Source: Welwitschia mirabilis
Lineage: Eukaryota > Gnetophyta > Gnetopsida > Welwitschiales
Reading direction: 5' to 3'
Assembly (NCBI GenBank): GCA_051453625.1
Contig: JBOZIK010000001.1
Coordinates: 280,055,654 to 280,119,653, forward strand
DNA length: 64,000 nucleotides
Below are positions 24,858 through 36,589 of the stretch, piece after piece. A program made the translations under genes and the position numbers. Under the pieces are notes generated by a model, which was given only the letters and a program-made list of their open reading frames with translations, was not told where the DNA came from and ran no database searches. Each line of letters opens with the position of its first letter. Positions within the stretch are counted from its first letter, which is position 1.

Positions 24858-25823
24858 AGACTATTAAGGAGTATAAGGCTTGTTATTATTCAAATGAGTA
24901 TATCGAACCTCTATTTAGTTATTGGTCTATGCGACATTGTATTTTATTAGGAGCTATAGGTTTTCTATGTGCAGTTTTTGAGTTTCAGTATTTTAGATTC
25001 GGNNNNNNNNNNNNNNNNNNNNNNNNNNNNNNNNNNNNNNNNNNNNNNNNNNNNNNNNNNNNNNNNNNNNNNNNNNNNNNNNNNNNNNNNNNNNNNNNNN
25101 NNNNNNNNNNNNNNNNNNNNNNNNNNNNNNNNNNNNNNNNNNNNNNNNNNNNNNNNNNNNNNNNNNNNNNNNNNNNNNNNNNNNNNNNNNNNNNNNNNNN
25201 NNNNNNNNNNNNNNNNNNNNNNNNNNNNNNNNNNNNNNNNNNNNNNNNNNNNNNNNNNNNNNNNNNNNNNNNNNNNNNNNNNNNNNNNNNNNNNNNNNNN
25301 NNNNNNNNNNNNNNNNNNNNNNNNNNNNNNNNNNNNNNNNNNNNNNNNNNNNNNNNNNNNNNNNNNNNNNNNNNNNNNNNNNNNNNNNNNNNNNNNNNNN
25401 NNNNNNNNNNNNNNNNNNNNNNNNNNNNNNNNNNNNNNNNNNNNNNNNNNNNNNNNNNNNNNNNNNNNNNNNNNNNNNNNNNNNNNNNNNNNNNNNNNNN
25501 NNNNNNNNNNNNNNNNNNNNNNNNNNNNNNNNNNAATGGTCATCCCCTCTATCATCCACATGACAGAAAGGATGAGAATGTGTGATTTTTATTCTTAGTT
25601 TTATTTTAGGATTTTGTTCTTTTATAAAATAAATTATTTTTTGTTGTCTCCTGTAACATCTAGACGATAAAAAGGAGGAAAGTTCTATTTTTTGTGTTTT
25701 CTGATTTTTTGTTTCAATTTTGATTCTGTTTCTACTTTTTGGTTTCTATGTGTTTTATTTCTTCTATCATCCTTGTGATAAATAGAACGATGATCTATTA
25801 TTTTTTATCTTATTTTTTGTTGT
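24858..25823 (+). mobile_element. AthZ 5' leader with gap
   Basis: Untranslated leader of the gag-protease element; 532 bases (25,003-25,534) are unknown. After the gap, T-rich sequence holds dyad modules at 25,549-25,566 and 25,764-25,780 and a weaker one near 25,650-25,680. The 65-residue frame beginning at 25,824 may be the gag N-terminus. Confidence 0.5.
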
Positions 25824-27500
25824 TTGCTATTTGTAGGATGCTATAATACAGTTAATCTTGAGAAGAAATATCAGAGAGAAAGGCTATTGATAGAAAAGAA
25901 CATTAAAGAAGGACTGGTGGATATAGCAAATGAATCAGAAAAGCGATCTCTAGGTGCACTCAAACCTCCTTCCAAATTTATTTTTTTTGAGTTATATTTT
26001 CTTAATGAAAACCCTATATAAGAAGAGAATCAATTTACAATGTCGAGTACCTCTTGTAAGTAAAAATAAGTGATAGGATCTTTTACCCCTAATGCAAATC
26101 TCATCCTTAGAGAATTGTCAGTCAACAAAAAATAAGATATTCCAACCCCTTTTGATCTACCCCAGGAGATGACGTTGAGCTTAAAAATTTACATGCCTAC
26201 CCAACTTTTAGTAGAAAAGATGATGAGGATCCCCTTCAACACATTGCAGAAATTGAACGACTAATCCTTACCTTAGGAAATGGGAAGGAAAAAAAAACTA
26301 ATAAAACATATATAGTGATCTTTCCAATGATATTAAAGGATAGAGCAAAAAATTGGCTAAAAACCATACCCCACAAAAGCTTAAAAACATGGGGATCAAG
26401 TCCAAGAAACCTTTGTAAAGAGATTCATAAGTGAAGAAACCATGAGAAAAAGAAAAAAGGAGGTAACAAACTTTCAACAAAACCAAATGAAGATTATGCC
26501 TTCACATATGAGTGTTTCTTTATAGCCTACCATTCTAATCTAGTAGATGCTTTTTCACCAACAGAACTAATAGACTACTTTAATCGTATGCTAACTCCAC
26601 ATACGAAATAACTTGTAGATTGTTCTTATGGAGGAAACCTCATGAACCTTACATTAGATGATGCCTAGACAAAATTAAAAGAACTTATGGAGGTTAGTCA
26701 AACTTGGTCAACTCGCAAATAAAATCCAACTATAGGCCAACTCATCAAAGACTTAAAAGAGGTTAAACAATAAAAAGAGGTAGAATCCAATTGTACAAAT
26801 ACCATAAGAGATTTTATAACAACCTTGGAGAAGTATGTGGAAATGATCTTAGATGCTAAACCTACAACTAAAAGAAATGTTATGAAACCTATGATTTCTA
26901 TGAGGATAATTATCATATCACTAAAAACTAATACTCTTTTGCCAACATATAAAGACAGAAGTCATGAAAGAGTTTGTGCTTACAACCAAACATCTCAAAA
27001 TTTTCGAAATCAAAATCAAGCACAACTGAGGTTGAACACTCATTTTCAAAATAATTCTCAACCTTTTAGAAACTGATTCAAAAATCATCTAACTACCAAC
27101 ATCTAAATGATCCAATCATAAATCTCGTCAATGAAATAAGAAGATCATGAGAAGAAACAAATGTCAAATTTGAAAAACAAAATGTCAACATGGAAAACAT
27201 AGTAAACATCCTTCAATAAACAATTTTGGCAAACCAAAGACCTCAAGGACCTTTAGCAATACAACCTTTACCAAACCCAAATAAAATAAGAAAATATTAT
27301 AAGGTTCTGACAAGAAGTGGACAAAAGCCAAACCCTCCTCCAAATGAACCTTCCACCTCTCAAAATAACTTTATAAATAATGAAGAAGAAGAGGAATAGG
27401 ACATAGAGATATTAGAAGATTACAAATTTCATTCTCTTTACCAAGAAAAAAAAGAAAGAAAGAAAAATCCTTTTCAACAAACCACCTCTTGGCTTGATAG
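25824..27500 (+). pseudogene. Athila-like gag of the AthZ non-autonomous element
   Basis: Plus-strand frames, broken. The first piece (25,824-26,021) is a Lys/Glu-rich N-terminus without clear similarity. At about 26,185-26,290 the gag core begins with YPTFSRKDDEDPLQHIAEIE; FPMILKDRAKNWLKTIPHKS at about 26,320-26,380 is the conserved FPL-L-G-AK-WL-LP motif. An Asn/Gln-rich stretch (NQTSQNFRNQNQAQL) lies near 26,985-27,030. At about 27,300 KVLTRSGQKPNPPPN matches the TTRSGK-type motif at the end of Athila gag. The order equals that of autonomous Athila gag. Stops are present, so it is dead. Confidence 0.75.
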
Positions 27501-27559
27501 GCTTAACAACAATTAAAATTTCAATCATCAGTTAAATCCTTGATAAAAAACATGAGAAT

Positions 27560-28228
27560 AAACTTATCCTTTTGAAAAGTTTTATAAGAAAACCTAGGGT
27601 ACTCAAAATTATTAAAAGACCTAATAAGAAGAAAATGAAAGGAGTTATCCCTAATAAGATGTTTCTTGATCAATCCCTCACAAATATACTATTACAAAAA
27701 TCACCCAAATTTAAAAATCCAGAAGCAGGAATGTTGAATGTTACTATAGAGGAAAATAAAAAGATCAGAAAAGCTTTAATAGATACCCCTTCACATTTGT
27801 AAGAGACTTGGTTTAGAAGATAGAATAGAGCCTACTTTGGTTGTCTTAAAATTAGCAGACCATTAGGTGTTATTAAAGATTTGGAAATACAAATTAAAGA
27901 GGCTTGCTACCCAATAGATGTAATTATTATAGAAGTTGAGCATAATGAAGGATATCCTTTACTTCTAGGAAGAGCCTTTTGTATAACAGCCTTCTACATC
28001 ATTAACACAAGAGCTGAAACAATGAAATGTCATTTTGGAAAAAGAACATTTACAATTAAAATCTTTGATGTAGCTGAGAAATATTTAGGTTATGATATGA
28101 ACATTGAAGATAACATCAAGTCCACTTTATTTTTACAACATCACCCATTTGAAGAAAGAGAGATAAAATCAAATAAGCATGTGCTTTGTGATGACCACCT
28201 TAAGAATGAAGAAGAAATACAATCTTAG
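27560..28228 (+). pseudogene. Retroviral-type aspartic protease of the AthZ non-autonomous element
   Basis: Plus strand. NVTIEENKKIRKALIDTPSH (about 27,735-27,800) corresponds to the active-site loop (ALIDTGAS), with Gly changed to Pro. After one or two stops the open piece 27,881-28,228 reads LEIQIKEACYPIDVIII, then EGYPLLLGRAFC, matching the second half of the domain (D-LLGR-FL). No RT, RNase H or integrase motif follows in the 3.5 kb before the 3' LTR, so the element encodes only gag and protease. Confidence 0.7.
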
Positions 28229-29439
28229 AGTGTAAGGAAGTCCAACTTTTTAAGAAATATTATGAGTGAGATTATACATCAAATAAGCCAAAAATTAAAA
28301 ATCATAATTTGGATGAGAAAAACGTTTTTAATGGACATGAATATAAATTTCTTTATGATGAAACTTTTTCATGTCATGAAAATCTTTTACCAAAGTTATC
28401 ATTTCTATCCCCTTTAAGTTCCAAAATTTGTGTTTTAATGTGGTATCATAGACTGCTCTCCATTATTCCTCTCTTCATCTAATTTATTTTACTTAACAAT
28501 AATTACACATCTCTTATGTTTTATCAATTGGTAAATTTTTGGTTTGGACCTTATTTCTTTGAAAATATTGAGACCAAATAGATCCTTAATTTTTCATCCT
28601 TTCTTTTCAATAAAAGTATTCTTTAGATTTAAAAATTGAATAAAATTTGCTTGCCTTGCTATTGTATTTTCAGTTTTTTGTTTTGATAATCTTTTGATTT
28701 CATTTTTTGTTTTTAGTTTTTATTTTTGTTTATAGTTTCTATCTTCGATTTTCTGTAATAATAATCTATTGTCTTCTTTGCCATCCCATGACAAGGTGGA
28801 TGATAGTTAGTTGTGTTAATTTTTCTAGCTTTCTGATATTTATTTGTGTTTTCTAATAATTTTCTATGTTTTAGCCTCTGTCATCCTCTTTGTCATCTAG
28901 ACGATGAGCAAGACGACAGTTAATAAAATTATGACTTTCATTTTTTGTTATTTTGAAAAACTACATTTTATAGCTTTGTTGAAATTTCTAACTTGACTGC
29001 TTAAGAATCATAGGACGTTAATGGGTAAAATTTGGAATTTCATGAGCAAAACCATTGAATTTTCTCTTAGCTTTTTCCTTTATGAAGATTATTATGGCAT
29101 TACTTGATCATATGTTAAACATGATTTATGTATTTATTTCCATGATTAGTCTTTTGACTTAGGCATTTTAGTCATAATATTAGATTCACCCAATCATAGA
29201 ACATTCACAAGTCCATAAACTTCAATTTGAAGGAATATGATTTATTTTTTTGATGTTTTTCTCAATGGTGAAAAGATTCTAAATTGTTTAAAGTGTTTAT
29301 TTTTGTCTTAATTTTATGACTTTCACCTTTGTATTTTGGAGTATTTGGTTATGTGAAATGTTGTTTTGTTTTCTAAAAAAAAAAATACAAGTGAAATAAA
29401 GACCACGATGTTTTATATTTGTTATATCTCAAAACATAG

Positions 29440-29600
29440 TCACCATGATGTTCTATCGCAAGCACACTGGGGCAAATATTTCTAAGAGAAGCCTTTGGCA
29501 GTGTAATATGATAGCTGTGGAAACTCTACTAGGAGGCCAGTTGGCCATGCTTTATGGGTCCTTACTTCTTTGGTTATGGTTTTACTCCCCTCATTATGAA
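29440..29600 (+). repeat. Conserved AthZ 3' block, copy 1
   Basis: About 160 bp alignable to the minus strand of 61,791-61,955 and 53,446-53,615. Shared words: GCACAC, AAATATT, AGTG(G)CCTTT(G)G, GATA-TAGCT-TGGAAACTC, GTTGGCCATG, CTTAC, ACTCCCCTCAT. Flanking DNA is less alike. Confidence 0.7.
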
Positions 29601-30343
29601 TAATAAAGTTGTATTTAAACTTTGAGGCTATGGGATCAGTGGTGTTTCTAGTGTCATCAGAGGTATTATTTGTTTTCTAGACTCTTAGTATTTTCCACAT
29701 GATCATTTCATTTTTTGAGATTTGGATTTTTTTTTAAGATGATGACAGAAGAGCTCATTTTTGAGTAATTCTTTGATATGATCATTTATTATTTAAAGTA
29801 TTTTACTCTAGCATTGTAATAATCACTACCTTAGTCTGCTAGGTTAAAATCTCAGATCGGTGAGCTATCTTTTGTTTATGTTATCTTATGCCCATTTTTC
29901 TTTTTTTTTTTTTAATGATTTTTTTAGTTATTTTAAAGTCGTTACTATATTTTTTTAGCATGTTTTCCTTGTTCAAGTTTTTAATAAAAGATAATTTCTT
30001 ACTTGGATAAGTGTTTTCTTCATATTTTTAGTATTGTAAGCACTGCTCATATTCTTTTTATAGTGAAACATTTTTATTGTCTACTCTTTTTCTTTACTTG
30101 TTAGAATATTTCATAGATCTATATTTTTCAAATCTAACAATAATCAGCTTTGTACTTCGTCTAGAAATTTATCCTCTTTTACCTGCCTTTTCACTCCCAT
30201 TTACTTTCTTTGCTTTATTTTCCAATATGTGATGTATTGCTTTTTCTTTGCTTTGAGGGGGGAGGAATAGAAACCCATTTTCGTGGCTCATTTTCAAAAG
30301 AAAAAATTTAATTCAGATCTTTTATGACATAAAATTTTCATAC

Positions 30344-30361
30344 ACATTATGCATTAATTTT
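30344..30361. repeat. Target-site duplication, left
   Basis: ACATTATGCATTAATTTT, identical to 31,589-31,606. Confidence 0.75.
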
Positions 30362-31588
30362 TTTAAATGAAAATTGAATGAATTTCATTACTGGAACATT
30401 GAAAGTACAACTCATATAGAAAACATGGGGAATAACATTAGCAAGCTAGGTAATTCAAGGCCTAGAATACAAACATTATTGATACCAAAGCAAGGATCTG
30501 GGATAACAAAAACATCCCTCCATATACCTGATGGTATAAAATATATTTCAAATATTTTCAAATATGGTATCTAAAATCATATATATATAGAAACAACTGG
30601 AGAAAATATAACTAAAACCAGGTANNNNNNNNNNNNNNNNNNNNNNNNNNNNNNNNNNNNNNNNNNNNNNNNNNNNNNNNNNNNNNNNNNNNNNNNNNNN
30701 NNNNNNNNNNNNNNNNNNNNNNNNTAAATGGATCAAGAAGTTATAAGAATGAAGAAACACAACTTAACTATGAACTAATACCAACTTACATCCTACTACT
30801 CTCATGGATGAAGAACCACAAATTGACTGTGAACCAATACTAACTTACATCCTACAGTTAGATAATGATGAACGTATACATTTTTTTTGAATGAAAATTG
30901 GGTGAATTTCATTGCTGGAACATTGAAAGTATAACTCTTATAGAAAACATGGAGAAAAACATCAAGAGGCTGGGACACCCAAAGCCTAGAATACATCACT
31001 ATTGGTACCACAGCAAGGACCTGGGTTAGCAAAATCATCCCTCCAAATATCTAATGGTATAAATATATTATAGATATTTTTAGATATGGAAACCAAAACA
31101 TATACATATAGAAGAAAATTGGAGAAAATATAACTAAAACTAAGTAAGGAGGGTCACTATTGACAACAACAGAGTCTTCCTAGATCAGATCAAAACTAGA
31201 AACACCTGTATATCTACATCTCTACTCAATTCAATACAATTTCATTAAACTTCTAGTGCTATAACTGGAATGGTACTCCTTAGAATGTAGACACTCTATG
31301 AAACTAGTCTTCCTTCCAATGGCCTGGGTGAAATTAAATTTCTATTGGAATGCCATCCTACTCCATTCCATTGGGATTTCTATGTGGGAACACAATAGGA
31401 CCTAGGAAAATCACAGACTGAAGAATAAGCTCTAGTGTTAGGCTAGCAAGCCTTCAGGAAAGGAAATTCCCACAAAGAACCATTCCTAGGAAACTGAACA
31501 CTTATTTTATAGACAAAAACATTTGAAGCCCAAAATATCTATCAAAATAACTATACAACCTTCTACCACACTTATTCTATAGACAAAA
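30362..31588 (-). mobile_element. LINE/SINE-like retroposon insertion, with duplicated 3' end
   Basis: Flanked by an 18-bp direct repeat, ACATTATGCATTAATTTT at 30,344-30,361 and 31,589-31,606. On the minus strand the element ends with CATTCAATTTTCATTT-AAAA, like plant non-LTR retroposon tails. A second copy of this 3' end (about 260 bp) lies at 30,884-31,150, there with a TTTTTTTT tract on the plus strand. A 100-base gap (30,625-30,724) lies between them. No protein domain could be recognised. Confidence 0.65.
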
Positions 31589-31606
31589 ACATTATGCATT
31601 AATTTT
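31589..31606. repeat. Target-site duplication, right
   Basis: ACATTATGCATTAATTTT, identical to 30,344-30,361. Confidence 0.75.
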
Positions 31607-31741
31607 CATTTATCTATGTAGTGTGTTTTATGAGCCTATTTTATAACGTCCAGATTTATCTTTTGAAAAACAAATTGGCTCATACTTATGGTTTTTTACC
31701 TAGTTTTTATCAGGGACTGATAAAGGCTAAATGGGAGGCTA
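31607..31741 (+). mobile_element. AthZ pre-LTR segment with polypurine tract
   Basis: Ends AAAGGCTAAATGGGAGGCTA immediately before the TG of the 3' LTR. The minus-strand copy before the LTR at 60,352 has AAGGCTAAGTAGGAGGCTAT, confirming a polypurine tract. Confidence 0.7.
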
Positions 31742-32821
31742 TGTTGCACTACCAATTTTTGGTTATTTGATGGGGTTTAATGAGTTGTTTTGTAAAACTT
31801 TTATATAGGTTTAAGTGCAATTATGAGGATTTTGAAAATACAAGAGAAAATCTCAGAAATATGCTATTCTTATCTAGATTTGATGTATTAAAAGTACTTT
31901 CTAATGCATAGAGCTTTGAAAAAGGATTAATGACAAAAATACTAGTTTTTCCTTAATAAAATAATCAAAGAAGACTATCATCCTCTCTGTCATCTCCACG
32001 ACAGGCAGAATGATGACTACTAATGTGGACTGCTGAGTTACTATTGAGTTATCATTCTAAGTCCTATTTTATTATGTTCTATCATTCCCATGGTCATCCT
32101 TATGACAGTCTGGATGACACTAACATATAATCGACTCTGATAGTGACCCATATCCATTTTGTCCATTTCTGAATTGTAAATAAGCGTGCCTTACCACACC
32201 TTCTATTTGTTCTTTTTTGTTGTATTTTCCTATAAATAAGTCCCCCTTTGACTCTCCTTCTCATGTTCATTGCACCAAAAATTCTTGTAATAAGAGATCA
32301 AAGGGTGGGAGATCTATCTTGAGTGTCGCAGAAAGATGTGCACTTGGTGGAGGGCTATGTATCCTCTATTGAGTCCTGACTGTTTTGTAATGAAGATGCT
32401 TGTTACTCTTTCTTAATATAAACCTTGTTTTACTTTCATATTTGCATTTTAGATTTTATGATGATCCTTATAATCTATGTTGCCCTTAATCTGATGATAA
32501 TTTCTTAAGTAATATAGATTATCAAAGGTAGCCTTTGTTAAGGCTAAAAGCAAGTAGTGTTAGTTTATTTTGCATTCATCTAGATTAGTTACACTTTTCA
32601 TTTACATTGCATTTTATTATTTCTTTGCATTATTATTTATTTCTGGTTCCTATTCCATTTTGAAAAGCAACCTAAGTCTCATCTCATAGTCTTCAACGTG
32701 AATATGACATTTCAAGTCTACTTTCACTCATACTAGTGTGTTATATTGTGTGAGATATTTATTTATTTTATGAATGATAAAATCCTTTTAAACTTAAGCA
32801 CTTGTACAAATACACACCACA
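31742..32821 (+). repeat. AthZ 3' LTR of the gag-protease element
   Basis: About 1,080 bp from TGTTGCACTACCAAT to ACACACCACA. It matches the 5' LTR 23,783-24,833 throughout. The TATA box CTATAAATA is at 32,230-32,238, and two dyad modules (31,987-32,004 and 32,092-32,108) lie upstream of it in U3. Confidence 0.8.
32230..32238 (+). promoter_or_regulatory. TATA box of AthZ 3' LTR
   Basis: CTATAAATA followed by AGTCCCCCTTTGACTCTCC, as in the 5' LTR. Confidence 0.6.
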
Positions 32822-33993
32822 ACAATGATTCTTATGACATCATAGGTGTTTTGGTGCTGCAATAAGGTAGAAAGTATGTACTCAAATTCCTTAAGATGTA
32901 ATTGAGAATCTTCTAACTCTAAACCATGGAAATGCGGTAACAACTAAATTGTAAAAGGCTTTGGACTATAAATGAAGGAGTTCTTAGGCATTAAGGTTAC
33001 ATATAATCTCTAAAATATTTACTAGGTGATTTGTTTTGGTTCTAGTTTTAGGTAGCATTTTGAGCTTTTCATTGGTTTAGGTAGTAATAATTTAGACTTT
33101 TTATCAACTTTTAGAGTGTCAAAGGTATGTTAAGATGTCAAGGATTAGATTGGGTATTTGGATTTTTAGAGGTGAAATATTATTCCCTTTGGATGTTATC
33201 AAGGAGGTGGTTTTTTATGTACTTCTCTATTTATAAAAGGGGTCCATTTTGAAGGGATTTCTAATTAATCCATCTAACTCATTATGAATCTAAGAGATGC
33301 AAAGATTAAAGAAGATTTTAAATGAGTTTTAAGAAGGTTTTACATAGAGCCCAAAAGACATAAGGTTTTGTATGATCTAATAGAGGGTTCTAAAAAGGGT
33401 TCAATGAGTCTTTCTTAGGAGAGATAGCAATGCCGGTTAGGGAAGGTAACAATGCTAGTTACTATGTGAGTTTTAGTTTTAAAAAAAGATAGAAGGGTTT
33501 GCAGAGTTTGCATAGATTATTCAAGATGTCAAGGTTAAAAAAAACATAATAGAGATTAAAAATTATAGCACACATGAAAATTAAATAATCAAATTTTAGT
33601 ATTTTTAGTATTTATAATAACAACTTCACAAAAAATTAAAAATTCAATTAAAAATGCAATAGATGAAAAAAAACATACAAAGTAAATGATATTAACTTTA
33701 GTTGTTTCATCTTTACTTTTAACCTGCAAAAACACTATTAAACTTACAACACAAATTAAGTTAGAGCAAAAAAAATAAAAAACTTAAAACTAAACTAGTT
33801 TAGGTATTAGTGAAAATGACCAATACTAACCACTAGAGGAAAATAAGAAAACAAAACATAAAAGAAAGAGAAAGAGATCAGTTTTAGTGTTACTAGAGTG
33901 GACGAATACCCATCACTAAAAAAACAAAACCTAACTAAAAAGCTTACAAGGAAGTAAAGTTTATGCTCTTTTTGAGTAGCTACCATGCCATTA
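32822..33993 (-). pseudogene. AthY 5' leader and remnant of gag N-terminus
   Basis: The sequence to the right of the AthZ insertion. On the minus strand the piece next to 32,822 reads YDVIRIIV, which fits directly before FPFFLKKKAK at 22,469, as expected if gag were once continuous. Farther right, 33,020-33,990 is untranslated leader similar to 12,100-12,930. No other frame is convincing. Confidence 0.5.
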
Positions 33994-34010
33994 TTCCCTT
34001 AACTACACTA
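33994..34010 (-). promoter_or_regulatory. Probable primer-binding site of AthY
   Basis: Minus strand TAGTGTAGTTAAGGGAA aligns to TGGCGCCGTTGCCGGGGA with one deleted base and several changes, three of them transversions. Position relative to the LTR end (10 bp) is right, but the match is weaker than at 12,942 and 24,840. Confidence 0.45.
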
Positions 34011-34020
34011 AAATCTTTTT

Positions 34021-35275
34021 TGTTTCATATAATGAATCATATTTAAACTAAGTCAAAACTTAGTATTATTCTTAGTATTATTCTCTTCATAGGGGTAATT
34101 AGAATAGGTTCATAAAAATTGCATAATCCTTGCTTAATTTCAAGTGAAAAAGTAGGAAAGCAACCAAGCTCCAAGTTTTCACCCAACTTATCCTTCCAAA
34201 ATTCTTCACTTTAATGATATCCTTCACCTTTCTAAAACAAACTTTAAAATATCAAGTATGATGGCTTAGATAATGATCACATAATGTCATTTATCATATA
34301 AAAAGTGATGAGCTTAATTTCCACTTGATTCTTCATAACTTTGAAATAAAAATGGAAAGTAAGAATCCTAGGTACTCAAAATCCATAGAATTACAAAGAT
34401 TTAGATCATGTAATTATAGAATTCACTCAAATGACAATAGAACTTAATAGTTAAGTTGTTACCTTAGCACTCCAAGTACAAAATGATCTATGACTTAAAA
34501 TCAAAAGAAAAACAACTTTTATGTATTAAATCAAAGAAAGGAACATTATATCAAAGGAAGGAGGAAGTTGAAGGGACTTCTTAAGCTATTCTTAAAGCAA
34601 GCTCACTCCCTAAAGAAAGCACTTAGCAGGCCATGTAGACTTGATACTCCAAAGATTTTATTCTTTTTCCAAAACAAAGGATATCATAATAGAAGGCTCA
34701 AGGCCCTTTTATAGGGAAGGATGGACGATGGGGGATGATTTCTTATCGAGTTAGGTGATTAGTTATAAGTTATGGTATGTAGAATTAAGTGGAGTCTTTC
34801 TCATCTTTTATTAGGTAGAGATTCACATGATGAGGCGAATACTTAGCTCTAGATGTTGCTATTTTACTAATCACCACATATCACTACTATGTGTCATCAT
34901 CATCACCACCATATATCATCAGAGATGCAAGTTACTTCTAATGTGAAATCTGATTAATCCCATAAATACATTTGACTAAATTTTACATATAACTCAAGAA
35001 CATGAGTTGTAAAGTGTTTTACTTAAAATTACCGACAATGCTAGGTAACCCAGATGGCAACACTGGAATTTTAAGCTGGATATTCACCAAATTTTATCAT
35101 GTTCTTAAAACTGAGATAAGTTTTCTAAAAATGTCATGGACAAATAATAAGTTCATGATTAAATAGAAAAGTAATAGAAGATACATCTTTATGGTAAATT
35201 AGTTATATTAATGTATTCTATTAAGAGAAATTGATTAAATAAATTGATTAGAATGTTAATTTTTACTTGTTAAAA
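34021..35275 (-). repeat. AthY 5' LTR
   Basis: About 1,255 bp, from TGTTTCATATAATG (plus, left) to TTTTAACAAGT (minus, right; TGTTAACATG in the other copies). The left part matches 7,033-7,354 and the right part matches 2,613-3,074 and 16,056-16,503. No polypurine tract follows on the right, so this is the outer 5' LTR of the minus-strand AthY element ending at 16,056. Confidence 0.7.
34703..34714 (-). promoter_or_regulatory. TATA box of AthY 5' LTR
   Basis: Minus-strand CTATAAAAGGGCC, about 560 bp into the LTR. Confidence 0.6.
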
Positions 35276-36560
35276 ATCTATAAGAGCCTTAAAAGCCATA
35301 GGAAAAGTGGACTTCAGATCAGCAAGAGTAGGAAAAAATGCACAAAGTAGTAGATCATAGGATAAAAGCAAAATATTTCCTATAGTACCAGAAGTAACAA
35401 CCACTATAACATTAAAGCCTTAGTGTAAGTACTAAGGAGGATTCATCACATGCAAGGGAGAAAGATGAGGATGAAGGCCTAGATCATAAGCAAACTAGAG
35501 TAGATAAGGCCTAGAGTAGATAACCAAATTATGATGAGTCATTCTCAATTAGCAACACGATAGGCTATACACTAAATTAGGCCTTAGATTGGGATCATCT
35601 ATAGATCAAACTAAAGTGTGTAAAAAATCAATTATTTAGTAGCATGTAAACAAGAACAAGCACCATAAGATGAAGGCCTAAGAAAAAAGCATATAATTAA
35701 ATAATGTAAAAAGTATCTTAGAAAATAAGTGGACTAGTTTTTCTTTTCACTTTTACCATAGAAATTGATAAGATGCTAGAAAGCTAGTGGCATTAGTTCC
35801 AATTAGTCTTTTAATATTAGATCATCTTTTTAATGTATCATTCTAAAAATTTTGTATACTAAAAAGGGGGTGCTATTTTGTTTATATGAGGACATCCTTC
35901 CACCTAGTAGTAACTTTTGTATTTCTTTAGAATTTTTTATTTAATGGAATATAAGTAACTCATTATTTAAAGATACATTAAAAAATACATATTGTAGTTA
36001 TTATAAGTTAGTTATAATAGGTAATTTTCTAATGTTATATGATTTGTTAATCACTAAAAGTTATAATTATTTATTTTTTATGAACATTAGCATTTGTTTC
36101 ATTTATAAACTTTATAGTTTTTCATTCTCACTCATCTAATCCATCCAAAACATGCTTAAGTATTTATTTCCATACATAAGAAGGTAAATTATGTTAGTAA
36201 ATTATAGATAAGGATATGTATCTTTTACTTGAAGTTATTTCTAATATTATTAAATCTATGTAAATTTATTTTAAAATTTAAAACAATTAATTTATGATAT
36301 CAAATCCATCTTAAGAAGAAGACCACTTGTTAGAAAGATTCATATGTCAAATCTATTAAGGAAAAAAAGAAACTTTCTTTGCTAATATGTGGAATATTCT
36401 AAAATTATGAGTCTTAATATGGTGATGCCTAAAAGAAAGGTAATAAATAATAATAATAATGATGAATCATCCTTCTAGACTATGGCTATAAGAAGTATAG
36501 ACTTTTTAAAAGCTTGAGTTTCTAAGACACACATTTTGAAAGGAATAGATAATTATTTGA
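35276..36560. other. Unassigned AT-rich sequence
   Basis: Flank outside the AthY 5' LTR. A 16-bp unit CTAGAGTAGATAAGGC is repeated in tandem at 35,495-35,525. No protein similarity recognised. Confidence 0.4.
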
Positions 36561-36589
36561 CATGAAGAGATATTATTTTCCTAATATTA

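Larger units (their letters stand above)
28229..30361 (+). mobile_element. AthZ 3' internal non-coding region
   Basis: T-rich, without long frames. It carries dyad modules at 28,778-28,795 and 28,890-28,907, a conserved block at 29,440-29,600, and the purine tract TTTGAGGGGGGAGGAATAG near 30,255 that resembles the TTTGGGGGAG tract found after the coding region in Athila-type elements. The autonomous copy at 60.4-62.3 kb (minus) has the same items in the same order. Confidence 0.6.

Noticed and set aside
22470-32821. A captured host gene inside the AthZ element
   Set aside because: Frames after the protease were read on both strands; only T-rich non-coding DNA, the conserved block and a retroposon were seen.
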